DNA of 64,000 bases. It comes from Branchiostoma floridae. Lineage: Eukaryota; Chordata; Leptocardii; Amphioxiformes; Branchiostomatidae. A program made the position numbers and the translations under genes. The stretch lies in assembly GCF_000003815.2 (NCBI RefSeq), contig NC_049996.1:13945929-14009928 (forward strand). Direction: 5' to 3'. The notes under the pieces were generated by a model. The model was not told where the DNA came from and made no database searches. It saw only the letters and a program-made list of their open reading frames with translations. Positions within the stretch are counted from its first letter, which is position 1. Each line of letters opens with the position of its first letter. Below are positions 21,256 through 33,817 of this stretch, piece after piece.

Positions 21256-22138
21256 ATCTGTTAATAGGTCTCAAGGTCTAATTTGGTTGGATCAAGGACT
21301 CTCTTTCAAACCTCTTTGGTTGGATGCAAAATGTAATGCGTAGATTTCAGCAGAAGAAGTATAAATGTGTACTGTGTAAAATCTTATTGAGTACAGACTT
21401 TTGCTAGCTGTAAGTTTCTGTATATTACTGTGTCACTTGTATATATAGCAGAGAACAGTCTAAGGCGTCACTGAAACAGAAAGAAAATATTGTCTTGATC
21501 ACATAACATCTTACTAGTACCAACAAAAAGCAAAAATCTACAAAAGTTCAGGTGTGACATCTTGCCAACTGCTTTGCTGATTGTTTAACAGTTAGCTACA
21601 ATCCGTTGTTTTCTACTATTCTTTGGAAATGTATGTTTTAATGTATTAGAATCCGATCCATCTTTTCAACTTGTACGATATTTTTACAATCAAAAATGCC
21701 CTGCATAATGCCTCGCATCGGCTCAAGCACAGTGCACCATTAAACTATCTAAATTCTCGTCAATCCCCACACACTGGTTTTACTAAAAAAACTATATACC
21801 GTTCCTTGGAAATATGTTTCAATGTGTCCGAATTCATGATCACTATCTTTTCAAATTGTACGTTACTCTTACGATCGAAAATGTCCTGCAGGACCTCCTG
21901 CAGCTGCATATATAGACGCACGCCCCCCTCCCACCCGCACGTAAACTGTTCCAATCGTTGCACAATAAACTTGACTGTATACCCTCCACAAAATCTTTCG
22001 TCAAATGTCGTGCTCATTTTACTCACATGACACTACGCCTTAGAATGTAATGTTATATTTTAATACATCCGAATTCCAGAAAGATAACTTTACAAACTGT
22101 ACCAATTTCTGTACGATAAAAATCTCACCTCCTCCGCA
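21256..22138. other. Intergenic; about three diverged ~200-bp repeats at 21620-22130
   Basis: Three loosely similar blocks, each with a TGTTTTAATGT-like start, then a TTTTCAA.TTGTAC motif, then TACGATCGAAAATG or a variant. No coding potential recognised. The Helitron's right border should lie somewhere between 21.2 and 23 kb but was not located. Confidence 0.4.
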
Positions 22139-22148
22139 CCGTCAACGC

Positions 22149-22373
22149 CCGTGAGGGTATTTACCGGAATAACCCGAAATGACCCGGAATAACCCGGAAT
22201 AACCGTAATATTTCTTGTTCCCATGGCCATATATACATTATTTTATGCCAAAATATTGCATTCTGCGATCTTAACTTATCAAAGCACACTGTATTTCGGT
22301 AGCTTTCATCCTTTATTAAGGTTATTCCGGGTTATTCCGGGTTATTCCGGGTTATTCCGCTAAATACCCGGAC
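22149..22373. mobile_element. Short inverted-repeat element with CCGGAATAAC-type tandem motifs in its ends
   Basis: Left arm GGGTATTTACCGGAATAACC followed by further CCGGAATAAC-like decamers. The right arm is the inverted counterpart: GGTTATTCCG repeated four times, then CTAAATACCC. The interior is about 110 bp. A 10-bp direct repeat CCGTCAACGC lies at 22139-22148 and 22374-22383 and may be a target duplication, although a few non-matching bases separate it from the TIR ends. Confidence 0.7.
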
Positions 22374-22544
22374 CCGTCAACGCTATCGCAAAATGAACCG
22401 TGCGATTTAACGACAACTCCTCAAATGTTACATGACCAGTGTTTTACTGCAAATCAAGAAACATTTTCCTTTCCTAGACTTTGCTAATGAGCGCTGCAAT
22501 GTTTTCTGTACGAGTAGAGGTCATGGATAAACAGTATTCTTACA

Positions 22545-22671
22545 ACGTTTATTTGAAGGGCTAAGAAGGGCTGAGAATTGTCGTAAAAACGCACGGTACA
22601 TTGCGTTTATTTGAAGGGCTGAGAAGGGCTGAGAATTGTCGTAAAAACGCACGGTACATTTTGCGACCATA
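22545..22671. repeat. Tandem duplication, ~57-bp unit, two copies
   Basis: A unit containing GTTTATTTGAAGGGCT and AGAATTGTCGTAAAAACGC is present twice head to tail with few differences. Non-coding context. Confidence 0.8.
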
Positions 22672-23755
22672 GCAGACCCATCCAAGGACGAACCATTAAA
22701 CCGGGCACAAAGCCGGGCGCCTTCGGCGCCCCGGCAAAAATGCAAAGATTTGGCGGACATGCAACCAGTATCTCATTAGTTGAACATCTAATTGCGATGG
22801 ATAGTCAGAATCGTCATCTTCTTGTAAAGGCAGCGTTTTCAAGTGTCTGAAACATGTCTACCTCGTCAGGGTTTTTCGACATCAGTCCGTGCCCTTTTCA
22901 GGCCGATGACGTACGTGACAGCTCACACTGCCACCTCAAGCAAGGTGAGAAAAAATAGTTTTGACAACCCAACCATGATTATTACTCTCTATTCTCCAAG
23001 CAGAGATTGGATCGCGGGGATTTTAGTGGTCGGCCTCGAGTTCCCCCTATGGGAGGGAGAGGTATAAAATCCCGGCAACTAACGTTATATTTCCCGAGAC
23101 AGAACCTTTGATTGGAAAATGCAAAATCATTTCATTTTCATGTTATGTCATAAGTCGAAAGTGGTTGGAGCATTTTTGTAAAAGGACTACATTGTATCAG
23201 ACAAATTCAATATCTGCCCTGAAAAAAAGATTTTCTTTGTTGCTTCTCGGATTCTGCTGTCCTATTTATACCAATTTGAAGAAAAATTTTCACTACCTCT
23301 CCTGACTAACGTTACCAAATAAACTATGGGCCTCAAATTCTGGAATGTGTATTATTGTATTTCAGAATTGGGGCTTTGCTAATTGAGGACCACCATAAAA
23401 ATATTGATTCCTTGCATAAAATATGCCAAGGAAATCCGAAAAATTATTTGTTAAATCTGTTGTTATTTATGTTGCACAACTTGAGTAAGCCCCTCGATCT
23501 CTCCACCCTGGACGTTTTGCAAAAAAACTTTGATTTTAATTTTTTTCCGAGAAGCAACAAATTAAATTGGTGTGGAAAAGTTTAATTTCCACATGTAGTC
23601 TGAATTGTATTACTGAAAAGTTGATTCCAAACTAATAACATTGAGTGTTGTGAAAATGCCATATGCCATCAGTCACGTGCCATAACATATATATCTCTGC
23701 TCCCAACCCCACCCCTCCATCTTAGCTCAAACAGTATCAACCAACAACCCTTCAG
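22672..23755. other. Stretch with no recognised gene
   Basis: No domain-bearing ORF. A TCTCCAAGCAGAGATTGG motif at about 22993 resembles the TIR family described for 26847 and 42364. A short frame at 23355-23585 follows an acceptor-like TATTTCAG but has no recognisable product. Upstream exons of the gene at 23756 might lie here but could not be identified. Confidence 0.4.
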
Positions 23756-25862
23756 GAAGTGATGTTGCACAGGAACACTCTACATGCCAGTCTCACAACA
23801 ACAACATCTCAACAGTCCTCAAAATCATTGATGACATTGTCAACGAGTCTATCGTAGATGTCCAGAATGCAATGAAAGAAGAGCAGGGGGATCTTGGTCA
23901 TCACCATGGCAACTATGTGCCTAATGAACCATCTGTGAGTGAGTCCTCACACCCAGGAGGAGTACCTGTTTCCACTGTCCACACAAACCGACCCAGCAGC
24001 ATGCCTTGTGTGGTAAGAACACTGGAGTACCGGCCAACTCCCATAGCAGAGCTGAAGAGGCGCCAAGCTGCTGAGGTCAATGTTATGGCTCAGGAACATC
24101 CCAGCTCTGAATATGACCCCACATGTCCATCCACAATCATAGGGTACTGCCCAACTCCCATCACTGATTTGCACACGAGTGACACACAGCCAGAACAAGC
24201 AGCGAACAAGTATCAAGAGGCTTTTGAATATCGTGGAACAGACATGGAGTATGATCCTATAATGAATTACCGATGTTCGACTTTCGCAAAACAACAAAAG
24301 AAGAAATTGCCGGAAATCTCTGAGAAAGACTCTGAAGATGTTGGGTCAGCAAAGCCAGTCAGGAAAGAATTCAAAACTGGACAAGATCACCATGCTTCAG
24401 ACAGTTGTCAGGACAATTCTGATCCCATGGAAGTCCCTGTGGTAGACGATTTAAGTGATAATGACAAAATAAAGCTCCAAATTTCTGAATCAGATTTAAA
24501 CAATAATGAGCAAATGAATGTCACAGGGTCAGAGACAGACTTGAACAATAATAATGGGACAAACCTCAGAGGCTCAGAACCAGAAATGGCATCACTGACC
24601 AGCTTTGGTCATTCAATAACAGAAAACAAAATGGTGGCATTGATCTCAGACAGGGACAAGGATACAAAACAGCTGATCCAGTCAAAAAGCTCCAGTAAGG
24701 AAACTGAAGTATCAGGACAACTCAACAAACTGGTTGGTGACTTTAACGTTTCCTCTGTATTGGAAAGAGGTGACATCAAAAAAAGAAAAACCTCAAAATT
24801 TCTGAAAGATGGAAACATTTGTGAAGACCAGTCTCAGACCCCTAAAGTGAAAAGATTGAAGAAAAAAAGAGTACTGAATCTGTTACATGATAATCTATTA
24901 AAGTCAAGTTCAAAATTAGACACCACAGACAAAATCTCTTCGAAACTAAGGAGACGTGTGAAGGTGTTTGATGAGGAGGCTTGTCCCGAATATTTGCCTC
25001 AGGGAGAGAAAAATATTCACCTCAGGATGAGATGGCTTTTCCCGAACATTCGCCTCAGGATGAGAAGACTTGTCCTGAATATACTCCTCAGGATGAGAAA
25101 ACTTGTTCTGAATATTCACCTCAGGATGAGATGGCTTTTCTCGAACATTCTCCTCAGGATGAGAAGACTTGTCCTGAATATACTCCTCAGGATGAGAAAA
25201 CTTGTTCTGAATATTCACCTCAGGATGAGATGGCTTTTCTCGAACATTCTCCTCAGGATGAGAAGACTTGTCCTGAATATTTGCCTCATGAGAGAGAAGA
25301 TGACAACTCCGTTGACTTGGTGTCTGAAGAAGACCTCTCTAATGGTCTGTCCATTTGGGAAGAGAAAAGGAAATCAAAGAAAGCAAGAGATGAGGATATG
25401 CCAGATGGAGTGTATGTCAGCAGTACATCAGGTGAATATAACACAGTGTATGGAAAGTTAGTGAAAAAGGAAAGAAAGCAAATGGAACACTTAAAACATT
25501 CAGTATCCCTAACAAAGGGTCCATTCATCAAGCTGACAGATAGCTATAATCCTAAACTGGCTGAAAAAATGGAATGGATAAAAACAAAGGACACACACAA
25601 ACAAAGACAAGAGTTCTCAGTAAAAGGGAAAGGAAGATCATGTTACAGCTGCTGTTCATACTCTGGGTCCAAGAAAGGAGCGGGCTATGAGGAAGGCAGA
25701 GAAATGGGGGCACAGGAACCTCCAAGGTCACGGATGAGATTAACTCAAAAATCTAGCCGGCCATATGACCTGAGTTTTCAGGACTCAAACAGTGATTCAT
25801 TCTACAGGTACGAGGAAGAAATTAACCCATTAATGTTATACATCAGCAGCAGCTCAACGTAA
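23756..25862 (+). CDS. REXO1-like N-terminal region (partial or broken gene)
   Basis: Reading starts after a possible acceptor CCTTCAG (23755) without a clear initiator; the first in-frame ATG is 23872. Visible motifs are a helix-like VLKIIDDIVNESIVDVQNAM, two Tyr-Pro-Thr-Pro elements (LEYRPTPIAELKRR, GYCPTPITDL) and MEYDPIMNY. This spacing resembles the N-terminal Elongin-A-binding half of REXO1, a predicted 3'-5' RNA exonuclease. A long acidic and Ser-rich low-complexity stretch follows. At 24985-25300 are eight 33-bp units encoding PQDEKTCPEYT-type 11-mers. The 11-mers are read one frame off from the first part; the frame changes at an A5 run (25009-25013). The second frame continues to a stop at 25862; a donor-like CAG|GTACGAG near 25808 could instead splice on. 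No exonuclease domain is seen downstream. The family assignment is tentative. Confidence 0.45.
24985..25300. repeat. 33-bp coding minisatellite with 99-bp higher-order period
   Basis: Eight 33-bp units around CCTCAGGATGAGA, arranged as three unit types (coding MAF-EHS, KTCPEYT and KTCSEYS variants) that repeat together every 99 bp. It lies within the REXO1-like frame and keeps frame because 33 is a multiple of 3. Confidence 0.9.
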
Positions 25863-26621
25863 AGGAGTTGCCCAAAAACCTTGTCTACCCAGCACTGGAG
25901 TCTTCACTATGGAAAACATCAAAACAATTTGTAGTGAATGATAGAATGTACAAGTCTATGTCCAGCCAATTTGAAAAGTCTTTATTTGCAGAATCAAATA
26001 TATGCTTTATTGTTTAACTCTCAATAGTTAAATCACAAATGCATGTACATGACTGTACTTAACATGGTGATATTTGTTGATATTGCAATGAACAATCATT
26101 AAACAGTTTAGAACTGAGTCACACTTACACATCGTCTTCACTCACTTCACAATATTTCATATTTAATCAAAACTACAATTTGTATAACTAACTGGTCCAG
26201 GTATGAGGCATAAATTGTCCTCTTGAATTCGAACACCAAAACCTCCGGTCATTACAACACAGAATGTTTAAATACACTTGTTGACAGCAGATGATCCAAA
26301 AAATGCAACAGGAAGTAAGAAAAAATAACACCATCAAGTGTGGCAGCCTTATTCTTCATTGTGTGATTGGAGCATGTATGCGTTGCAAAATCCTGCTAAA
26401 CCAGCTAATATGATTGGTACCTAACATATTTGGAAATGATCTGTAAACTTCTTAGGTCCCTGCTATATGCACAATTTAATTCATAATTTATAGTCTTAAT
26501 ACAGATGAAAGGAAATTTCTGGTCCCCAGGAATCTAAGACTCCCCTAAGCCTTGTCATCGCTGCTCCAGTGAGGGATGATCCATTTCACAGCCGGGGGTA
26601 GATGTACAGGGCTGATCCATT
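25863..26621. other. Convergent 3' intergenic region
   Basis: Separates the plus-strand REXO1-like frame from the minus-strand aminopeptidase. AT-rich, no ORF of note. At 26560-26640 the last ~36 bp of the aminopeptidase exon and its stop region are present twice in tandem (GCCGGGGGTAGATGTAC in both copies). Confidence 0.5.
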
Positions 26622-29600
26622 TCAAAGCCGGGGGTAGATGTACTTGGCCGCCAGGGCGATGATGGGGGCGCCGGTGGGGACCCCTGGGAAGGGTCCGGAG
26701 GATCCAGCGATGTCCATGTGGGAGTAGGGCAGGGGCTGGGCCGAGTCACAGCCATGCTGGAGGGGCATATTGTGGCATTATTGTAGTGAAATAAATACTT
26801 ACTGGGGACATTTCTATGTTCTTGAAATGTACAGACTTGGTAATCTCCAAGGAGTACCTCCCATAGCAGATGCTCACTCCTAGGTCGGCTTCAAATCTTT
26901 GCCAGCTTTTGATAATATCTTATGCTGGTGTAGGGTCTGCTTGGAGATTACAGACTTGCAGCAGTGGGAACAATAAGCTGAAGCCAGTTTGATTTTCAGC
27001 AGAAAATTTATAGATGATCATAAAGCTTGCACTGAACCATTTTCCTCTGATGCTTGATGTACATTGTCTAGAGATCCATCCTAAATGTTTACGAAAACTT
27101 TGGAAAAGTCACACACTAGCAGCTAGTGAAATAATTCATTAAGAGTACAAACAGAATCATCACATAATATCTTCAGGGGGCCCAAAACAGTAATCTTACA
27201 ATAAAAACATATTGAAAATTTGAAATCCTGCTAACAAGCAAAGTCTCATGTTCAGCCAACAAGTCAATCTACACATTGATATTCCTAGTGTAAACACATC
27301 CCTGTTGGCAGATTGAGGCATGTGAGACATCCACACAACATCACAGAAAATTTGAAATCCTGCTAACAAGCAAAGCCTCATGTTCAACCAACAAACCCAT
27401 ATCTACACAATATTTCAAGTGTAAACACAACCACCTTGGCAGAGGCACATGAGACATCCACACAACATCACAGACATGACCCTAACCTTGTCCAGTCCGG
27501 AGGATTGCATCATGAAGGCTGCTGGGAACTGATGACCGCGGGGTGTCGCGGAGGACGGCTGGTTGTTACACTGCAGGACGTCCTCGTACTCAGATGGCCC
27601 GCGGACAAAGTCAAAGTCCTGATGTGTGCAAAGGTAAAGTTTAACTCACTCTTACTAGAGGCATCAAGTTTGGTTGATGTCCTTTTTACATAAATTTTGT
27701 AATGTAAGTCAAAAGGTGATTTTGGAGGACATGAGAAATTAGAGACCTACACAGTCATGGATGTATGACTTGAAACAATGTTGTGTTAAAAGCAGACTGC
27801 TGATGTGAAGTTTTGCAAACAACTAATTTGGTAAGCCAATTTCTAACCTATAGGTTGACTCTAGAAATATTCATACATCATAGTTTCTTTTTTCTTATAG
27901 ATATAATCCAATCTTAACTACAGGTACAAGATATTCTTAACATTTACTCATAAGCATAACATACCTCCTTACGCAGAGTGGAGATCTCAAATGGGTCGGC
28001 AAACTCGTGGCCAACTACAGAAGAGAAAAAACAATAGGATGAGAAAAAATCATATGCAGGTGAATGTCAGTAGGTGAATATCTCTTGGTTATGTGCAAAT
28101 ACTAGTAACCTACAACCCAAAATCTATGGACCTGAAAAACATTTCTTATCCACGGAAGACTAGGCTTACCTGCATGTCTTACTTCCTAGAATTAATATCT
28201 ATTGGAAAGTAACACTCTCTTGTGGAGTTTAGGACTCCTTTAAGAATAAGAAGAGACCCCCACACTAACCCTGCTGCATCTGCTGGGCTGTCTGCAGCTT
28301 CCTGGCCGGGCCGTTGTCCATGATGATCTGAGGAGAGACAAATTCATGACAGTAAGCAGGTTCTATCCAAGAAGTAAGATGTTTCACCAAGGAGTTTCTA
28401 TAGGATTCACGTTGGATGCATGACTGACTGGACATTGTGTAACAGTTGCACTCATACATGACTGTGCTGTACCTCTTATATTGTTAACAATACTATTTTA
28501 TCGTACTACTGTTATTTAGTAGTTGCTGCAATACGTTGTGGGAGGTGCAACTATCCAGAAACAAAGTTCATTCATTCATTCACTCAGTATTAATTTACTA
28601 CTAATATAAACATCATGAGTACAGATAGACGTGGAACTTTATTGCAGAAAAGTATTTCTGGCATATGGTCCATCGACAAATCTATGACAATTATTTGGAC
28701 AGACGTACAGAGTAGTTGGGTCCCATGGCGCGGATGGCGTGGCCCGTCAGGGTTGCTATGGTGAAGAGCTCTGGGTTGGTCTCCTTCAGTGCACGTTCCT
28801 TCATCTCGCACAGTGGATCTGTCATCACCATCCGACCCTCCGCATCAGTGTTCCCCACACGAACACGCACCCCCGCACGAGACGTGATCAGCTCATCTGC
28901 CACATAGCTGTCTGTGAAATAAAGACATTTTTATTAGACATACAAACGCACAAAAACCTGGTTTTAAACGTGGCACACACAGAAGACCCAAATCTTTATG
29001 TAATAGTAAAAAATAGAATGGCTAGTTTTGTGACAGGATGTTTTACAACACATCATCTCATATTTTTATCACTTTTACACCATATCCTGTGCACTGTAAT
29101 ACTTTTATGAAAAGCCCATGGCAAATTGTTCCCATTGTAGGCATTGTAACATACAGTTGCCTGTATCTAGATCTGTCAGAAGAAGTTAGATCTGGCAGGT
29201 AGACTAGTGAATGATACAGTACATAAAACATAACATGACCACACACACTCAGGCAAGGTGGTCAGGACACAGAAAAAGCCATGTGTTCCCAAACAGTTGC
29301 AGTAAAAACAAACAGGTGCCCTACCTGCCCCCACACTGTTCCTCACCATGGCCAGCATACCCAGCACACGCAGCTTCTTGGGACGGATCGCATTCAGGAC
29401 CTAAAAAAAATCAGTCTATTGTCAAGGTCTACATCTGACATTGTAGTGTCACATTAAGCTTTGGTAAATGTGACGCCGACCAGTGATGTTACCAGCAAAT
29501 AACACATGGTGCTACATGTAGGTGCTGCATGGGTACTTTTAAAAATTAGAGGGGTACACAGAAAGGGATGATTAATTGCCCAGCAAAACAAACCCAAAAA

Positions 29601-32600
29601 AATGAAATACTAAGACTCAGAAACTATAATCAAACTTCATCCACCAGTTTTATTTGTCAATGAGCTGGGCACAGAACAACCTCTAATCATCATAACAATT
29701 CATTCAGACACAGAAGAATGCTGGTGCCCTTAGAGATTTCTGAGCTGTAATGTGTTTGTCTGTTACCTGGAAGAAGCCAGCCACGGCAGCAGCTCCACAC
29801 TTGTCTCTGTGCATGCCCGCCATCACTCCCCCTGCCTTGATATCTGCACCACCTGTGTCATAAGTGATACCCTGGAACAGACAAAACATACATATATACA
29901 TGAACATCATCAGGGAATAGGGTCGTACCAAAACTTGTATTTATACTACTGATGTTACAAACATAGGTGATTTCTATGCATGTATCGGGAAGGTGTGCTT
30001 TCCAGTACTCCCAGCTTGGCTTAAATGCCGTCCATGACAGATGTTTTGTTCTACCATCACAACTGCAGCCAGAGTAACTGGGAAGAGGAACTGGCTTTAT
30101 TGTTTACAGCAGTGCTTTATAAGGAACTGTAGTTACCTTCCCCACCAGCAGCAGGGTCTTGTCCACCTCCCCCTCCCCAGTGTACTCCAGGTGGATGAGT
30201 CGCCCGTGATGACGGGACACCGCTGAAAATATTCACCAACCAATCCATCAGGGAAAAACAGAAATATGCTACACAACAGTTCTGAAATCTTCAGTGTTCA
30301 GTCAAAGAGACATTTGTACAGTAGTGTTTTATACAGTTCCCCAAACAAGTCCCATAAGCCAACCACACAGCAGAAGGATGAAATAGACAATAAGTCTGCA
30401 AGTTCTAAATAATTTTTGGCAGCAATACGGCCTGTATTCTCTTACTCATCGCATAGTTTTAGGGATTGGCTGACGTTTGCAGGTCTTTGAGCCACATTCA
30501 AAGTTATTAGATTTTCAGGCAGGAAATACTCTCGATTTTTAGGTAATTGGCGATTCTGTGACCTTCTGACATTGACTTGCAATCAACAAAAATGGAAACA
30601 GACTGCTTGACAGGTGCATCAACTCGATACCTTTGGCACAGCGGTTAACTGCGGCCAGGAGAGGGTAGTTCTCCTCAAACTCCGCAGCGTCAGAGGTCAC
30701 CCTCATCTTGATGGCAGTGTCCTTGAACTTGTCCTGCAGGTACTCCACCACCCGTGGTGCTGCCATGCGCTCCGGGTCCGAGCCCCCGATGTCACGGGCA
30801 ACAATCCTGGTTTTGCATTAAGAGGATTCCATCAGTCATATGGTACAACATATTGACCACCAGTATGCAATGAAGCTATACTACAGCTATGGAATAATTT
30901 TTGGAGATGTCTGCAGACAGCTGACCAACAAAAGTAAAAACGTCTTTCAGAATTGTTTAACTCAGTCGCAGTCTTCAGCAGTGTTACATAAGTTGTGAAG
31001 AGTTGAGAGAATTAAAAGGTGTCATTCTTCTTGCCTTCCACTCTCCAATGCCTCAACCCTTTTTGCTATGTTGTTAGCGGTCTCTTCAGAGACAGCCCAC
31101 ACCCCCAGTTGCTGAGCCTTGGTGGTACGGTCCGGAACATCCTGACGGATCTCCAGAGGCTACATCACAGAAATAACAGTTACAAATTATTTTAATGCTG
31201 GAGTCATATATATGTATATATCATTTAGATTGGCTTAGAACAATTAAAAGAGACCAAGGCATTTTCTCCCTTTTGATTATCAATCAAATCAATCAAAGCT
31301 TTTTTATTGTCTATCTATTAAGGCATTTTTTACTTCCATCTTCACAAAGCTAAACCCTCCTGCAATGGGTGTCACTGTTTAGCTTGGAATCGATCCAAGT
31401 TGTTAGCTGTATTTGCCTATATATTGGATGTCACTACTCCAAGTGAAACTAACAACGCTGGACTCCAGAGTGCAAAGTTTTGTCTCTGTACTCACCACAT
31501 ACAAAGCATGCAGTGCCCCCAGCGTGGCCACACCGCGGGCATGTACATATAAGGGATGGGCGGGGCACACCAGTAGCGGCGACTTACATCCTGCCTTCAG
31601 AGCCCTGTGGGAACACAAACATCTGCATTATTCCTGTAGGTTATATCAAGGAGCTTTGGTTACATCTATATATCACATCAAGTACCGGACTGAACTACTA
31701 TCATGTATAACTAATTGATAAGCATTGCCATTGGTATGCCTCATGTGCATCAAAAGCAGTTGCTGCCAAAATGTGTTCCAGACATTTCAATCTAGCATTT
31801 TGTACCTGTAACCCTCTCCTACTATAAATATTTTTAGCATATATAGGACTATGGCAGAGAAGGGTTGATAACAGCTCACCCACCTCTGTACACCCTTCAC
31901 TGCTGCATCATAAAACCTGCGGACGTCATCGATGTCACGTGTCACTGGGCCAGTACAGGCATAGATCTGGGGAGGTAAGAACACATTGGTCTCTTGTATA
32001 CAACATGATGTTCTTTTTTACAACAGCATAGAGGTACAATAAATTTTCCAACAGATAATACACAAAAATTTACATATCGATGGGCTTATAGTAATAAGTA
32101 CTTGTGTGCATTCATTCCACATTCAAATTCTACCCCAATTGTTCTCTGCAACAACTCTGAACAGTTCAGAAGGAATTTCTTTTTATTTGCAAAATAATGT
32201 GAAAGGTTTATTACAAGTATGAGGTGCTATGACAATGTTTCATATGTCCTTACCAGTCTCTTAGCAGGCAGACTGGGGAGAGGGATGACGACAGCCAGAC
32301 CATCCGCACCGCTGTCAACCTGGGCAATGGGACAAGGACACAAAAACTTTAAAGTAACTTGTCACAATCTCATCACTGTCAACATCACTTTCCTGTGAAA
32401 CATCTTAGTCAGAAATTGCAGAGTACCAGTAGCAGGAATCATAAGTCCCCAAAACATGGACCACAAGGTACCAAGTGTATTTGACCAGAAAATCTTCTTC
32501 ACACATTGGGAATGTCCAACTGGTCCCACCTCCTTGTAAGTCTGGATTGCCTCCTTGAGGACTTCCAGACTGCCATCTAGTTTGGAAGGGTCATCTGTGA

Positions 32601-33817
32601 CCAGCACGATTCCGTCCCATTGGCTGCCGCACAGCTCAGTGGTGGGCACAGTGGGGCAGGGAGTACTGTATGGTGACAGTACAAAGTGTCTGAGACTCAG
32701 AAACATTTGGTATGAGAAAGATAATGTTACATTTTTTGTCGAATCATTCAATCCTACATTTCTGCTTCAAAGTACATAAAGCAAATTCTACAATATATCT
32801 AATCTGAAATATGTTTGAGTTTCAACCACAGCTCCTTGGTGATACAGAAAAATTGAAACAAAAACAGAACAAAAGGGGACAAAATTCTGTCCTTCTCTAA
32901 CAGGTGGCCCACACCTGTATTTGATTGTAGCCTACCATTGGTTGCTGAGTGCAGATCACTGTTTGATAATCCATTGTTAAAGGTATTGTGTCTACAGTCT
33001 AATGTTAATAATTAGCACTGCACTGCCTAAATAATGAGGTAAATTACGAGGCTTGAGTTTACTTAGGGTTTCTGGCATTCCACCTAAAAACATCATTGTT
33101 TGGTATATTCACAATCATTTTCAGTTACCGTACTAAAACTAAAAGAGTGTGAGCAAGTAGAGTCAGGGAAATTTGTCAGAAATGATAAGTTGAAACAAGG
33201 TCGTTGGTTGAAATTATTATTTATGGGGTAGTCTAATTCTTGATAAAGGGAAAAACAGGAAACATTCATATGAAAGATCTGACCGAATTCAGTCCGGCAG
33301 AAACACACAATGTTTTCTTCTCCCTTTAGGTTTCCTTGGTGAGGAAAACATTTAAGCACAGGGACAGGGAAGTTTCCGTTGAGTGGTGGTGGCTTTGTCT
33401 TGAATTCTGCAAGAACGCTGAACCATAATTAGGAGTAACTTCAATTCACTTCAACTAGTTCACTTACGTTCTCCCCTTTAAAAACGAAAGAATAGCTAAT
33501 GATTGATGATGACGCCAAACTAACTTAAGGATTATGTCACGAAAATGATCATTTTGATGGAAAAACAAAAGGTCCGCAAGCAACTGTATGCAACCGGATG
33601 TAACGTTAACGGTACAGTTTACCATGAATATGGGGTAACATATTACTAAATTCAGGACAAAATGGCAAGATTAAGGTCGCAAAACCATCATTTGGCTACA
33701 CTTTGTGTATTACGAAATGCAAAGAAAAAATATGTTGCGACCAAATGCGATTTTAAAGCTAAAATCTGCTACGAATCCAGACTAACTCTCAATCACGTTT
33801 TACCTTGAGGCCGCCAT
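26622..33817 (-). CDS. M17 leucyl aminopeptidase, similar to invertebrate lap-2/W07G4.4-type enzymes (complete)
   Basis: Two-zinc exopeptidase releasing N-terminal residues, normally a cytosolic hexamer. Fifteen exons in gene order: 33804-33817, 32530-32665, 32254-32319, 31884-31966, 31496-31604, 31035-31159, 30631-30806, 30137-30222, 29767-29871, 29325-29400, 28709-28911, 28270-28327, 27965-28014, 27487-27618, 26622-26756. Phases close throughout, giving 517 residues and a stop, a normal length for the family. The N-terminus reads MAASSTPCPTV, then WDGIVLVTDD. Catalytic block VGKGITYDTGGADIK: K265, D270, K277; D288 in MHRDKCGAA; NTDAEGRM: D348, E350, R352. With bovine LAP spacing these are all the zinc ligands and the catalytic Lys and Arg, so the enzyme should be active. 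The C-terminus is AAKYIYPRL. Intron 6 uses a GC donor (see findings). Upstream is a short intergenic space to DCLRE1A, same strand. Confidence 0.93.
26847..26950. mobile_element. ~104-bp MITE with TAATCTCCAAG...CTTGGAGATTA ends
   Basis: Left end TAATCTCCAAGGAG and right end CTGCTTGGAGATTA are inverted copies. The interior is about 75 bp. It sits in the last intron of the aminopeptidase. The same terminal motif recurs at 22993, 40846, 42364-42440 and 57919. Confidence 0.6.
27205..27478. repeat. ~135-bp tandem duplication in the last aminopeptidase intron
   Basis: The segment containing TTTGAAATCCTGCTAACAAG and ending ACATCCACACAACATCACAG occurs at about 27213-27343 and again at 27350-27474 with moderate divergence. 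The second copy ends within a few bases of the splice donor of the exon at 27487. Confidence 0.8.

Noticed and set aside
20934-21281. Repetitive small proteins on both strands (LVCAKCTVLNGTIG type)
   Set aside because: Produced by the 42-bp tandem array, a multiple of three; they differ only by frame.
23355-23585. 76-codon plus-strand ORF after an acceptor-like site
   Set aside because: Starts near a TTTCAG but has no recognisable product and no matching donor; left as unassigned.
33093-33417. Exon of the aminopeptidase encoding VLAEFKTKPPPLNGN, with a possible acceptor at 33418
   Set aside because: No donor gives the phase needed for the next exon, while joining 33804 directly to 32665 restores the frame without it.
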